This document shows positions 26,973 through 36,115 of a stretch of 64,000 nt of DNA, piece after piece (within the stretch, counting starts at the first letter, position 1; every line of letters begins with the position of its first letter). The translations under genes and the position numbers were made by a program. The stretch is from Thainema sp966674685 (lineage in GTDB: Bacteria > Cyanobacteriota > Cyanobacteriia > Phormidesmidales > Phormidesmidaceae). The stretch spans positions 1 to 64,000 of the forward strand of contig CBKWJC010000002.1 of assembly GCA_966674685.1 (NCBI GenBank), in the 5' to 3' direction. Under the pieces are notes generated by a model. That model had not been told where the DNA came from. It did no database searches and saw only the letters and a program-made list of their open reading frames with translations.

Positions 26973-27869
26973 CTATAGAACATCAGCAAAAGCCGGACGA
27001 AGTTTCTCATAGCAGTAAAAACCACCAGCAAACAGCAGGGCTGAAATTGCTGTTGCTATTAACCATTCAAGCCAATGATTGATTTCTCCAACGAGAATGA
27101 TATCACGGTGCATTCCTACAATGGCAGCAACGGGGTTGAGATATAGCATCCAGGGGCGGACGGAAGCGGGGATAAGAACGGCTGGGTAGAGAATGGGCGT
27201 AGCGTAGAACCAAAGCCGTAAAATCACCGTTAGAGTTTGAGGCACGTCCCGCAGAAATACCGTTAATCCAGCCACCAAGTATCCGAGTCCAGCGGTAAAC
27301 AGCAGCAACGGAATCCAGACCAATGGCAACAGTAAAAAAGTTGGATAGACCGTTTGCGTCAGCAGTATCACCATGACGATGAGGGCAACAGAACCCACTG
27401 TACTTTCAATAAACGCCACGAGTACGGGCACAAGCGGTAAAAGCTCAATCGGAAAAATGACTTTTTGCACTAAAGATTTCTGACTGATGACAGCGCGACA
27501 GGCTTTGTTGAGTCCGCCAGTGACAACTGACCAGGGCAAAATTCCGGCAAACAGCCATAGGCCAAAACCGATTTTGGAGTTTTCCATGGGGATGCCTCGG
27601 TCACCCAGCCTGACCTGCAAGACAATTGAGAATACATACGTATAAATCAAAATAAAAGCAATTTGCTGCAGCAGCGGCCACAGATTGCCAAAAACTGACC
27701 CTTTATATTGGGCTGTGAGCTGACGCTGCACCAAGTTTGTGAGCAGTTCCAGTTTACGCAGATGCTCAGGCTGAATAGGTAATCGATCGCTCAGGGTGCG
27801 AGCAGTGCGCTGTGCTTGGATATTTAGCTTGTGCCAGACAGTATTCAGCTTAAGCAATACGCACCTCAC
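26973..27869 (-). CDS. wzm: Polysaccharide ABC exporter permease
   Basis: This is the membrane subunit of an ABC-2 exporter. The N-terminal amphipathic region ends RQLTAQYKGSVFGNLWPLLQQI, the usual lead into this family, and is followed by about six membrane segments (IAFILIYTYVFSIVLQV, FGLWLFAGILPWSVVTGG, LIVMVILLTQTVYPTFLLL and others). YLNPVAAIVGMHRDIILVGE near the C-terminus is also typical. The start is GTG at 27869; no better start is seen nearby. It pairs with the ATPase two genes on, with the methyltransferase between. Confidence 0.88.
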   Translation of the reverse strand: MRCVLLKLNTVWHKLNIQAQRTARTLSDRLPIQPEHLRKLELLTNLVQRQLTAQYKGSVFGNLWPLLQQIAFILIYTYVFSIVLQVRLGDRGIPMENSKIGFGLWLFAGILPWSVVTGGLNKACRAVISQKSLVQKVIFPIELLPLVPVLVAFIESTVGSVALIVMVILLTQTVYPTFLLLPLVWIPLLLFTAGLGYLVAGLTVFLRDVPQTLTVILRLWFYATPILYPAVLIPASVRPWMLYLNPVAAIVGMHRDIILVGEINHWLEWLIATAISALLFAGGFYCYEKLRPAFADVL

Positions 27870-27929
27870 AACGGACTATGGCTGTCATGATTTTATTCAT
27901 ATTTCGTCATACTTCAAACGTGGATCGGT

Positions 27930-28409
27930 CTAGAGCTGTTTGTAGTAGGCGCGATCGCATCGTTGCGTTTCGACATGATTGTCCAGACGGTATCCTTGGG
28001 TCTCATAAAGCTGTACGGCTTCTTTCAGAACGCTAGCGGTTTCAATCCGAATCATCTGAAAGTGGTGGGTCATAATTTCCTGCTCCAGGGCTTGAAGCAA
28101 AAAACGCCCCAGTCCCTGCCCTCGTGCTGCGGGCAGCAAGTACATTTTGCGAATTTCTACGGTTGGACAGCTGCCTTTAACAGGATAATAAGCCGCCGTT
28201 CCCACAATCTGGTCTTGCTGTTCCACTACCCAAAATTGTCCACCTGCCTGTAGATAGTAGGTTTCAACCTGCCAAACATCTTGATCGGCTCCCTGGGGTT
28301 CACATGCTAAACCATACTCTGTTAAAACTCGATCAATCAAGTCGCAGACGGCTTTGCGATCGCAGGGTTGCCAGTCTCGAATATAAAAATCACGATAGTG
28401 CTGCTGCAT
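27930..28409 (-). CDS. GNAT-family N-acetyltransferase
   Basis: The 159-residue protein has the acetyl-CoA-binding signature MYLLPAARGQGLGRFLLQALE near 98-118, preceded by the beta strands VEQQDQIVGTAAYYP and VEIRKMYL. The substrate cannot be deduced. It follows miaE by 20 bp and precedes wzm by 60 bp, so it is probably the link between the aroQ-miaE run and the polysaccharide genes on one transcript. Confidence 0.82.
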   Translation of the reverse strand: MQQHYRDFYIRDWQPCDRKAVCDLIDRVLTEYGLACEPQGADQDVWQVETYYLQAGGQFWVVEQQDQIVGTAAYYPVKGSCPTVEIRKMYLLPAARGQGLGRFLLQALEQEIMTHHFQMIRIETASVLKEAVQLYETQGYRLDNHVETQRCDRAYYKQL

Positions 28410-28429
28410 GACGATTAACTACATGACCA

Positions 28430-29053
28430 TTAACTATGAACACGAGGTTCAGAATGTAGGTTTGATAGAATCTCACTTTCAACCGCAGACAGCTCAGCCA
28501 ATCGCTGATTTACAATCGCCCGGTCAAACTGCTCTGTCGCCAATACCCAGTAAATGCCGTAGTGGCGAGCTTCAGAGGCCATTAATCCCCGATAAAACTT
28601 AGCCAGAAACGGGTCGTCACAATGCGCCGATAGTAAGCCCAACCGCTCATGGCTGCGGGCTTCAATCAGCCCGGATACCAGTAAAGAGTCCAGCAATCGA
28701 TCCGGTTCATGCCGACGAACCTGTGCCTTTAACTGTGCCCCATAGGGCGGCGGCGGCAGTGGCCGCAGCGGAATACCGCGCTGCTCCAAAATTTGGTTGA
28801 CTTGCTCAAAATGCTCTAATTCTTCCTGTGCGATCGCAGTTAAGCTTCGCACCAGCTTCGTATAGGAGGGATAGCGGCACATCAGGTTCAACGCCACCCC
28901 AGCCGCCTTGCGCTCGCAGTGAGAGTGATCCAGTAAAACCACATCTAAATTGGCTAGCGCTTGCTCCACCCAGGCCATAGAGGTAGGCTGTTGCAAAAAT
29001 TTAATGGTAGGGAACGCCGCAGTCACCACAGGTTCAGACCGACGATACAACAA
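28430..29053 (-). CDS. miaE: tRNA-(ms2io6A37) hydroxylase MiaE
   Basis: MiaE is a ferritin-fold diiron monooxygenase that hydroxylates the isopentenyl side chain of ms2i6A at tRNA position 37. The 207-residue protein has paired Glu/His ligands in HSHCERKAAGVALNLM, IAQEELEHFEQVNQIL, IEARSHERLGLLS and SEARHYGIYWVLA. The segment SLLVSGLIEARSHERL is characteristic. Upstream, aroQ ends 28 bp before the miaE start, so the two are probably co-transcribed. Confidence 0.88.
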   Translation of the reverse strand: MLYRRSEPVVTAAFPTIKFLQQPTSMAWVEQALANLDVVLLDHSHCERKAAGVALNLMCRYPSYTKLVRSLTAIAQEELEHFEQVNQILEQRGIPLRPLPPPPYGAQLKAQVRRHEPDRLLDSLLVSGLIEARSHERLGLLSAHCDDPFLAKFYRGLMASEARHYGIYWVLATEQFDRAIVNQRLAELSAVESEILSNLHSEPRVHS

Positions 29054-29081
29054 TCCTCAGTCTAGACGAAAAGTCCTAAAA

Positions 29082-29546
29082 CTACTGAGATCGTCGCAGA
29101 TAAGAGACCAATGCCTGTAGACCAAGCATGTAGCTATTGGCTCCAAAGCCGCTGATTTGGCCAATGGCCAGTGGTGCAATGTAGGAATGATGGCGGAATT
29201 CTTCGCGTCGATAAATATTGCTGAGATGAACTTCAACGGTGGGAATCGCCACGGCTGCGATCGCATCTCGAACCGCCACGCTGGTATGAGTATAGGCACC
29301 CGCGTTGATCAACAATCCTTGATGCTTACCCAGACAATCCTGAATGGCATCAACCAGCACGCCTTCATGGTTAGACTGCAAAAAAAATAAATCTGCCCCT
29401 AAATTTGCACCATGCTCCTTTAGGGACAGATTAATGTCATCCAAGCTCTCAGCACCATAAATGCTCGGCTCTCGCTGCCCCAACATATTTAAGTTAGGGC
29501 CGTTTAAAACTAAAATGCTCAGGTTATCCGCCGCTGTCACGGGCAC
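29082..29546 (-). CDS. aroQ: Type II 3-dehydroquinate dehydratase
   Basis: This enzyme converts 3-dehydroquinate to 3-dehydroshikimate in aromatic amino-acid synthesis. The 154-residue protein has LVLNGPNLNMLGQREPSIYG (catalytic Tyr) near 12-31, FFLQSNHEGVLVD, GLLINAGAYTHTSVAVRDAI and EVHLSNIYRREEFRHHS with the catalytic His. The start is GTG at 29546 or at 29540. It follows the 45-residue small ORF by 26 bp. Confidence 0.93.
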   Translation of the reverse strand: MPVTAADNLSILVLNGPNLNMLGQREPSIYGAESLDDINLSLKEHGANLGADLFFLQSNHEGVLVDAIQDCLGKHQGLLINAGAYTHTSVAVRDAIAAVAIPTVEVHLSNIYRREEFRHHSYIAPLAIGQISGFGANSYMLGLQALVSYLRRSQ

Positions 29547-29572
29547 TCACCACAGATTAATGAAGCGTAATC

Positions 29573-29710
29573 CTAACGACGGCGCTGTGGATCATGCACA
29601 GGGATGGGAATCGGCTCAGGCTCGGGTTGACCTTCTGGGCCGAGTAGCGCTTCCACCACTTTGCGAGCCCACTCCTTCAACCTGTCTAGTATCTGATCAA
29701 TGAAATCCAT
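29573..29710 (-). CDS. Small 45-residue protein upstream of aroQ
   Basis: The ATG at 29710 opens a frame of 45 codons ending at TAG (29573-29575). The product starts MDFIDQILDRLKEWARKV, an amphipathic helix, continues to a short hydrophobic end (VEALLGPEG), then has a Pro/Glu-rich tail with PEPEPIPIPVHD and ends in Arg residues. GGAG lies 12 bp upstream of the start. The tight spacing to aroQ and the balanced composition favour a real gene. Function unknown; peripheral membrane binding by the helix is a guess. Confidence 0.6.
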   Translation of the reverse strand: MDFIDQILDRLKEWARKVVEALLGPEGQPEPEPIPIPVHDPQRRR

Positions 29711-29980
29711 CGAAGAAGATAACTCCACCTAGTACGACCTTACTCTTTCCGCCAAGTTGCGCGTTTGCAGAAGAAGTAAAAACACTTTCGTAATAGACAA
29801 CATTCGCTGTGTTATTAAATTAATCATAGCGAATTTACAGAAATGGTCAAGAGGAATACAATCTGTAGATTGTTGCTCCGACATTTATCCTGAGTTGTCT
29901 CAGTACTTTGGCTGAAATAGTTGCTCATAGCTGGGATAAATACGTACACGATCAATGCTGGCGCTTATCCATGCTGACAC

Positions 29981-31267
29981 CTACCCATGGATGCGCGGCA
30001 AGGTTGATTCTATGTGAGAGATAAGCTGTCGCCTGAGCAGATCAAGCGCTGTGAACGCGCTCACATGGCGAATCCAGCTACGACTCCGACGCGCCCCAAA
30101 ATGGTATTTAAATGTTTCAACGTTTTGATCGGGGCCAGCTAAACCTATGTAGACTAACCCGACTGGTTTCGTCGCGGTGCCACCCCCTGGGCCAGCAATT
30201 CCAGTAATGCTGATGCCCCAATTTGTTCCGAGTAAGCGCTGTACACCAACTGCCATTTGATGAGCCACCGCATCGCTAACGGCTCCATGCTCGGCTAAAT
30301 CTGCTGGATTAACGCCTAAGATTTTTTCTTTAACCGAATCATCGTAGGACGTAATGCCGCCAATAAAATACTGTGAGCTGCCTGGAATGTCGGTGAAAAG
30401 CTGGCCTAGCCCGCCACCTGTACAGGATTCTGCTACCGATACAGTTGCTCCTGACTGCTGCAGTAGCTGACCCACGACAAACGGTAAAGTTTCATCGTCT
30501 GCACCATAGCAATCTTGGCCTGCAATCTTGCGTAGCTGCTGCTCGACAGGCTCAATCAGTTGTTTGGCTTCAGCCTCAGATCCAGCATGGGCGGAAATAC
30601 GGAGTTTAACTTCTCCATCGCTAGCATAAGGAGCAACGGTTGGATTATTTAACTCAAAAAATGGGTTGACTTTTTCCGCTAGGGTGGATTCACCAATGCC
30701 CCAGAACTTGAGAGTGCGGCTGTAAATCACATCTTCGCCCCAGCCTTGCTGTCTCAAATAGGGTACTGCCGTGGCTTGCCACATGGCTCGCATTTCCGAT
30801 GGGACGCCGGGAAAAGTCAGGAGGAGAAGACCTGTGCGCGGTTGCCAAATCATGCCGGGAGCGCTGCCGACTGGGTTGGGTAAGACTTCTGCACCTTCTG
30901 GTAGGAGTGCCTGTTTGCGGTTGTTGGCAGTCATGACTCGTCCACGCTCAGCGAATTTCTGGGTCATGTCGGCCAAGACTTCAGGATGTTCCACCAGCGG
31001 CACATCAAAAAAGTCAGCTAGAGTTTCGGTGGTTAAGTCATCTGGTGTGGGGCCTAATCCACCTGTAAAGATTAAAATCCGCGATCGCTCACATGCGATC
31101 GCAATCGCCTTCTTCAGTCGAACTGGATTATCGCCCACAACGGTCTGATAATAATGGGGAATGCCAAGCTGAGCCAACTCTTGAGCAAGGAACTGAACAT
31201 TGGTATTCAAAATCTGTCCCAGCAGCAGTTCAGTCCCAACACAGATGATTTCCGCACTCATACTCAT
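29981..31267 (-). CDS. cinA: CinA-family protein
   Basis: CinA proteins combine an N-terminal COG1058/molybdopterin-binding-like domain with a C-terminal nicotinamide-nucleotide amidase domain that recycles NMN. The sequence starts MSMSAEIICVGTELLLGQIL, has FTGGLGPTPDDLTTETLA near 73-90, and a C-terminal part with SVAESCTGGGLGQLFTDIPGSSQYFIGG and GISITGIAGPGGG. The catalytic Ser/Lys/Tyr region is intact by eye. The frame is open to 31369, but the ATGs at 31267 or 31261 match the family start. It follows the WecA-like gene by about 120 bp. Confidence 0.92.
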   Translation of the reverse strand: MSMSAEIICVGTELLLGQILNTNVQFLAQELAQLGIPHYYQTVVGDNPVRLKKAIAIACERSRILIFTGGLGPTPDDLTTETLADFFDVPLVEHPEVLADMTQKFAERGRVMTANNRKQALLPEGAEVLPNPVGSAPGMIWQPRTGLLLLTFPGVPSEMRAMWQATAVPYLRQQGWGEDVIYSRTLKFWGIGESTLAEKVNPFFELNNPTVAPYASDGEVKLRISAHAGSEAEAKQLIEPVEQQLRKIAGQDCYGADDETLPFVVGQLLQQSGATVSVAESCTGGGLGQLFTDIPGSSQYFIGGITSYDDSVKEKILGVNPADLAEHGAVSDAVAHQMAVGVQRLLGTNWGISITGIAGPGGGTATKPVGLVYIGLAGPDQNVETFKYHFGARRSRSWIRHVSAFTALDLLRRQLISHIESTLPRIHG

Positions 31268-31385
31268 CTGACTAAATTCCCATAGAGAGTGGACGCTATA
31301 TTCACCGTTGTCACAAGTGCGATCGCGGAAGCTGATCTGCGATAACGGCAGAACACCATCATATAGCAATCCTAGGTTAAGCTAT

Positions 31386-32468
31386 CTACTGACGAGCGTG
31401 CTGGCGCACCTTCCATCCCGTGTAGGTTAATAGGCCAGTAGCGGCCAAAGCATAGGCAATGCCGCTGGGAATGCCGGAAAAGGCGAGGGCAAGACTGCCC
31501 ACCCAAATAGTCAAAACGTAAATAAATAAGACCGTCAACCGATGAGATAAACCCGCATCCAGTAGACGATGATGCAAATGGCGTTTGTCTGCGATGAAAG
31601 GCGACTTGCCGCTACGCAAACGGTCAAAAATCACTGCCGACATATCCAGCAGAGGAACAGCCAAGATTAAATAGGGAAGTAGCACAGCCACGGTGGTGAC
31701 ACTTTTAACCAAGCCAATCACGCCGACGCCCGCTAGGGTAAAACCAATGAAGTAAGCACCACCATCTCCCATGAAAATCTGTGCTGGATTAAAGTTGTAG
31801 CGCAGAAACCCTAGTGTGCCTCCTGCCAGGGCTGCCGCAATCAGCGCCGCCGCAGGTTGATTCATAAACAGGGAAACAATCAGCATGACGATGGCAGCAA
31901 TCCCTGAAACTCCTGCTGCTAAACCGTCTAACCCATCAATCCAGTTGATCGCATTCGCCATGCCAACCAGCCAAAGAACGGTGATCGGCAGGCTGATCCA
32001 ATCAGGCAAAGGCGTTAATCCCGCAAAGGGAACCGTCAAAAACTCAATCTGTACCCCGGCTTTCCATGCCAGCGCTGCAATGACAACCTGGCAGAACAGA
32101 CGACTAATAGGAGATAAACCAAATAAATCATCGGCCAAGCCAACCGCAAAAAAGGCCAAGCCACCAACCGTGACTCCCCAGATTTCATATTCTTTGTGAG
32201 CGGGTAGATGATTGCCTAAGTTATCAATAAATCCTCCCATCCACCAGACAATCAGCAGCGCAATTAAAGCCCCTAAATAAATAGAAACGCCCCCTAGACG
32301 TACCATTGGGCGATCGTGTACTTTGCGTCCTCCCGGTAAATCAACGCGCCCACTCTTGAGGCCGATGCGCTTTACAATCGGCGTACTAACTAGTACGACG
32401 ATGGCGGAGACAGTGAAAGCTAGAACATGATACAGATGGGAAGGCATCTGGCAAACAACAGTACGCAA
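31386..32468 (-). CDS. WecA/MraY-family glycosyl-1-phosphate transferase
   Basis: This integral membrane enzyme probably transfers a UDP-sugar-1-phosphate to undecaprenyl phosphate, starting a surface glycan or wall precursor. The 360-residue protein has about ten membrane segments, with GRKVHDRPMVRLGGVSIYLG near 45-64, GLADDLFGLSP near 113, NAINWIDGLDGLAAG near 165-179, and FMGDGGAYFIGFTLA followed by DKRHLHHRLLDAGLSH near 295. The HRLLDAGLSH end resembles WecA/TagO more than MraY. An inner ATG (MPSHLYHV) seven codons in is an alternative start. It could supply the lipid-linked primer for the Wzm/Wzt glycan; that link is inference. Confidence 0.87.
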   Translation of the reverse strand: MRTVVCQMPSHLYHVLAFTVSAIVVLVSTPIVKRIGLKSGRVDLPGGRKVHDRPMVRLGGVSIYLGALIALLIVWWMGGFIDNLGNHLPAHKEYEIWGVTVGGLAFFAVGLADDLFGLSPISRLFCQVVIAALAWKAGVQIEFLTVPFAGLTPLPDWISLPITVLWLVGMANAINWIDGLDGLAAGVSGIAAIVMLIVSLFMNQPAAALIAAALAGGTLGFLRYNFNPAQIFMGDGGAYFIGFTLAGVGVIGLVKSVTTVAVLLPYLILAVPLLDMSAVIFDRLRSGKSPFIADKRHLHHRLLDAGLSHRLTVLFIYVLTIWVGSLALAFSGIPSGIAYALAATGLLTYTGWKVRQHARQ

Positions 32469-32549
32469 CTGGAACGAAATGACTCAGCCAGAGTCTACTA
32501 GAACTTTGACGGTTTTGCCAGAGATGACCTCAACTTTTTGCCTGTTATA

Positions 32550-32651
32550 AGTAGTTGCATGTCAATAAATACAGGGTCTAAAAACCGGAAGAGCTTGCCG
32601 GAGGGGCACTCCCCCGATTCTGAGATGCGTTTATTTATGCCAATCTACCTA
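32550..32651. repeat. Dispersed hairpin repeat (AAGTAG..TGCAT family), copy 1
   Basis: It starts AAGTAGTTGCATGTCAATAA and ends GTTTATTTATGCCAATCTACCT, enclosing a GC-rich core with CCGG and GGGG/CCCC pairing. The same ends and spacing recur at 62390-62490. The outer ends are roughly inverted to each other. It lies just upstream of the WecA-like gene start region, in the spacer after the glyA terminator. Confidence 0.6.
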
Positions 32652-32806
32652 GGACTATTACAGAATTGGAATTTGCAGTAATAATTCCCAGAGCATCAAA
32701 TTGGATGAGGCTAAACCTCACCTGTGCAAAACAGCCTGAAGGCATGATAGTACGACTTGGACGTATTGATACAAATTTGTCCGGGAATTGTGCAGTCAGA
32801 ATCGCT

Positions 32807-32850
32807 AAACACCAAGACGGCGTTCTCTCACGGACGCTATCTTGGTGTTT
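32807..32850. terminator. Hairpin downstream of glyA
   Basis: Arms AAACACCAAGA (32807-32817) and TCTTGGTGTTT (32840-32850) form an 11-bp stem around a 22-base loop that itself contains short pairing. It lies 25 bp beyond the glyA stop. Read on the minus strand, the right side of the hairpin ends in TTT, fitting a terminator. A plus-strand frame of about 62 codons crosses this site but shows no family resemblance. Confidence 0.6.
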
Positions 32851-32875
32851 GTAATGAAGCGAAATTGCTGGCAAA

Positions 32876-34159
32876 TTACGCCATGACGGGCAGCGGGATC
32901 GAGAGGTGGGGATAGAGTGGGAAGCGATCGCACAATGCTGCAACTCGCTGCTGACAATCTTGAATCGCTGCCTGTTCCTCAGGATTCAGAAGGCAATCGG
33001 CAATGATGTTGGCAATTTCCTGAAACTCATCTGTTCCCATTCCGCGCGTCGTCATCGCAGGAGACCCTAGGCGCAAGCCACTAGTGACGAAGGGAGATTC
33101 TGGATCAAAGGGAACTGTATTCTTATTTGCCGTGATGTTGACTTGGCTCACGAGTTGATCCGCCCGCTTACCCGTCATACCAATGCAGCGCAGATCGACG
33201 AGCAACAGGTGATTATCCGTACCGCCAGAGACAATTTTGAACTCGCGAGCCTCTAGCTGCTGGGCCAGAGCTTGTGCATTCTGAATCACCTGCTGCGAAT
33301 AGGTTTTAAATTCAGGCTTCAGTGCTTCCCCAAAGGCGACAGCTTTGGCCGCAATTACGTGTTCCAAAGGGCCACCTTGAGAACCTGGGAATACCGCTTT
33401 GTCAAATTTTTTACCCAACTCAGCGTCGCGAGTCATGATTAACCCACCTCGCGGCCCGCGCAGCGTTTTGTGGGTGGTGGTGGTGACGACATCGCAGTAG
33501 GGAATCGGGCTGGGATGGAGACCTGCTGCAACTAATCCCGCAATGTGGGCAATATCGGCCATTAGATAGGCACCCACTTCATCTGCAATGGCGCGAAACT
33601 TATCAAAATGAATGGTGCGGGGATAAGCGGAGTAGCCGCAGATAATCAGCTTGGGCTTGTGCTGAAGGGCTAGCTCGCGGATGTTGTCGTAGTTGAGCTG
33701 TTCGGTTTCTTGATCTACACCGTAGTGGCAAACATTGAACCATTTACCGGAAACGTTGACGGGTGAACCGTGGGTGAGGTGTCCACCGTGGGACAAGTCC
33801 ATCCCCATGATGGTGTCTCCCGGTTTAAGCAGCGCCAAGAAAACTGCAAAGTTGGCTTGGGCACCGGAATGAGGTTGGACATTAGCGTGTTCTGCCCCGA
33901 AGAGCTGTTTTACCCGATCAATTGCCAACTGCTCGGCCTGATCGACAAACTCACAACCACCGTAGTAGCGTTTGCGGGGTAAACCTTCAGCATATTTGTT
34001 GGTCAGCACCGACCCTTGAGCAGCCATCACCGCAGCAGACGTAAAGTTCTCGCTGGCAATCAGCTCTAGGTGGTCGCGCTGACGCTGTAGCTCTTGCTGT
34101 AGAACGGCAGCAATTTCTGGATCGGTGGTTGCTAGAAAATCAAGATTAGTCTGGGTCAC
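32876..34159 (-). CDS. glyA: Serine hydroxymethyltransferase
   Basis: This PLP enzyme interconverts serine and glycine with tetrahydrofolate, supplying one-carbon units; it also acts in photorespiratory recycling in cyanobacteria. The 427-residue protein has the PLP-lysine segment VVTTTTHKTLRGPRGGLIM near 222-240, LIASENFTSAAV near 33, and YAEGLPRKRYYGGCEFVDQAE near 56. All family motifs are intact. It stands alone, with 680 bp of non-coding DNA upstream. Confidence 0.97.
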   Translation of the reverse strand: MTQTNLDFLATTDPEIAAVLQQELQRQRDHLELIASENFTSAAVMAAQGSVLTNKYAEGLPRKRYYGGCEFVDQAEQLAIDRVKQLFGAEHANVQPHSGAQANFAVFLALLKPGDTIMGMDLSHGGHLTHGSPVNVSGKWFNVCHYGVDQETEQLNYDNIRELALQHKPKLIICGYSAYPRTIHFDKFRAIADEVGAYLMADIAHIAGLVAAGLHPSPIPYCDVVTTTTHKTLRGPRGGLIMTRDAELGKKFDKAVFPGSQGGPLEHVIAAKAVAFGEALKPEFKTYSQQVIQNAQALAQQLEAREFKIVSGGTDNHLLLVDLRCIGMTGKRADQLVSQVNITANKNTVPFDPESPFVTSGLRLGSPAMTTRGMGTDEFQEIANIIADCLLNPEEQAAIQDCQQRVAALCDRFPLYPHLSIPLPVMA

Positions 34160-34845
34160 GGTTCGTTTCCTTCAGTATTCGTGGAAAATCAGTACAAAAT
34201 TGGATGATGTGGAGTCGTGCAGAACTTGTACAAAATTTGTGGGTAGTAGTATTCGCGGGAGTACTCAAAAAATCATGACCTGAATACCACGACCAGTTTG
34301 TAGAGATCTATGGGGCAATGCATTTCAGTCATTTCAATAATGAATTCAATCGTTTCGCAGCATTCAGCAATAACCTATGTCAGCAACAACTACCGATCAA
34401 TAACTGCCAGTCATCAATCATGATTAACGCAATGCATGAATAGATGGTGTAGGGGCTGAATTGACTAGATTATTCATGATAACGCCCTTTGTGATCAGAG
34501 CTAGCGCGATCGCAGAATTCCAGGCTAACAAAATTCGGCCTAACCTCACCCAGCCTGTTTGCTGTTAAGCAATGTATTCTAGGCGTCAGTTCCTCTAAGT
34601 AGTTGTCCTACAATGATCCCAGAGGCTTTACTAGGAGTTTGGCTGCTATAGAACGAGTCGCTTCAGTTGACAAAATGTGCTAGTGATGGGCCATGCTGGC
34701 TGTGACAAAACAAAACTCGTGGTTTCGTCCAATATTTAACTTCGGATCTTAAATCTTAGATTTTTAGATCTGTGGGATTAGTCTGAACTAGATCTATCTG
34801 GATTGATACAAGAGTCATCCAAACTAAATGGAGGTGCTCAGCTAT
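34160..34845. other. Long spacer upstream of glyA
   Basis: Nearly 690 bp divide glyA (minus) from the small Cys protein gene (plus). The glyA promoter must lie here. I see a direct repeat GTACAAAATT near 34191 and 34229 and an A/T-rich stretch with repeated AGATCT/AGATTT words near 34741-34795, but no gene, tRNA or known riboswitch. Confidence 0.4.
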
Positions 34846-35043
34846 ATGTTAGTCATTCTCATGGATGATCAGTTACTCGCCCCTGAACAGGTTTGTCAGT
34901 CCTGTCTGATGGCAAATCAGCAGGGACAACCCCGTTGGCAGCAGGGAAAACTACGCTGTGGTCGGGCGTTGGGTCGTCAAGCCGACCAGCAACCTGAGCA
35001 GTTTGAATGTCAAATGGGCTTTCGGTTTGCCAATATTGAGTAA
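34846..35043 (+). CDS. Small Cys-containing protein
   Basis: The 65-residue product begins MLVILMDDQLLAPEQVCQSC and has a CQSC pair, a lone Cys in KLRCGRALGR and another in FECQMGFRFANIE. It resembles a small protein I recall as conserved in cyanobacteria, without known function. The ATG at 34846 has GGAGG 11 bases upstream; the frame also opens at 34828, but that ATG overlaps the ribosome site. Four Cys could bind zinc or act as redox thiols; this is not shown. The rhomboid gene follows 120 bp on. Confidence 0.65.
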   Translation: MLVILMDDQLLAPEQVCQSCLMANQQGQPRWQQGKLRCGRALGRQADQQPEQFECQMGFRFANIE

Positions 35044-35163
35044 GTATTTGATGCGCTAGCGTTTTGGAAAATTCAGTTATTTTACGTTCAATCAGCATTC
35101 GGGGCGTAGGATTTGGATCGCTCTATCGCTTAATTTTTTGTCAGTTCTCTATGCCTTGCTGCT

Positions 35164-35934
35164 GTGCCTTTGCGATCGCACTCTCGATTTCGTCCCTGGT
35201 TTCACTACCTTAGCCCAAATCTCTGGTTAAGCCTGGTCTGCGTTACGCTCTACCTCGCGACTCTGTTGATCGATCGAGCCAATGTCTCGTCTGATTTAGC
35301 CTCTCTTAGAGTATTAGCGCCCAGTCTCATCAGCGTCTGGTTATTTGGCGCATCGGGTTCTATTCCCATCTTCGAGCAGGGGCACTGGTGGACGATTTTT
35401 AGTGCAGGTTGGCTGCACGGCGACTTACTCCATCTCACCTTCAACTTGGTTTGGCTAAATCAACTTGCTCCAGCCATCGTGCGTGCCTACGATAGCAGCC
35501 GACTAGTTATTATCTACGTTGTCAGTGCTGCTACTGGAATTATGGCCAGTGCCACCATTAGCTACTATTGGCCCACCCTGCCGACTCGGCTACAAGGAGC
35601 TGAGCTAACCGTGGGAGCATCTGGCGCAATCTTTGGTTTTCTGGGTGCGCTGATTGTCTACGGTCAGCGCAAACCCCATCCCCGCATTTTTCGGATTGCG
35701 CTGGTCTATGCCGTTTTGCTATTTGGTTTTAGCTTCACTATGCCTAATGTCGATAACTGGGGACATCTGGGCGGATTGCTGGGCGGTTATCTCTGTGCCT
35801 ACTGGCTAGACACAGATCATAGACCATCGGTATGGACTAAAACTGCGATCGCGCTTTCCATCTGTACAATTGCCAGCATCGCCGCCTCCCTTATTTCTGG
35901 GCTAGCGTTACTTCAAGAGCACATCCATTTGTAA
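35164..35934 (+). CDS. Rhomboid-family intramembrane serine protease
   Basis: This membrane protease cleaves transmembrane segments of client proteins. The 256-residue protein has about six to seven membrane segments, GWLHGDLLHLTFNLVWLNQL (the HxxxN loop) near 82-101, the active-site Ser in VGASGAIFGFLGALI near 154-168, and the catalytic His in NWGHLGGLLGGYLCAYW near 197-213. The start is GTG at 35164; no ATG is in frame nearby, and no clear ribosome site is seen. The client is unknown. Confidence 0.9.
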   Translation: MPLRSHSRFRPWFHYLSPNLWLSLVCVTLYLATLLIDRANVSSDLASLRVLAPSLISVWLFGASGSIPIFEQGHWWTIFSAGWLHGDLLHLTFNLVWLNQLAPAIVRAYDSSRLVIIYVVSAATGIMASATISYYWPTLPTRLQGAELTVGASGAIFGFLGALIVYGQRKPHPRIFRIALVYAVLLFGFSFTMPNVDNWGHLGGLLGGYLCAYWLDTDHRPSVWTKTAIALSICTIASIAASLISGLALLQEHIHL

Positions 35935-35951
35935 TTGCAACATTTCCCTTT

Positions 35952-35982
35952 ACAGCCTCTACAGCCTCTACAGCCTCTACAG
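35952..35982 (+). repeat. Short tandem repeat ACAGCCTCT
   Basis: Three perfect 9-bp units plus a fourth partial unit lie 18 bp after the rhomboid stop. This is a small slippage repeat in non-coding DNA. Confidence 0.8.
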
Positions 35983-36115
35983 TCCAAGACCCTCTACACC
36001 CCTCCTCCCTAATAAACAAATCCCAGAAAACCCCTAGATTGCATCAAGAGTTGATTAAGCAGGTACACACTTCTAGCCGTCTCTAAGTAAGCGTGCCTAT
36101 AGTGTGGAGTAAATC

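Noticed and set aside
32666..32854. 62-codon plus-strand frame downstream of glyA
   Set aside because: It starts with TTG, has no recognisable relatives and crosses the hairpin that probably ends glyA transcription.
34160..34845. tRNA or regulatory RNA in the long glyA spacer
   Set aside because: I looked for cloverleaf pairing, the GTTCGA T-loop and riboswitch-like cores and found none.
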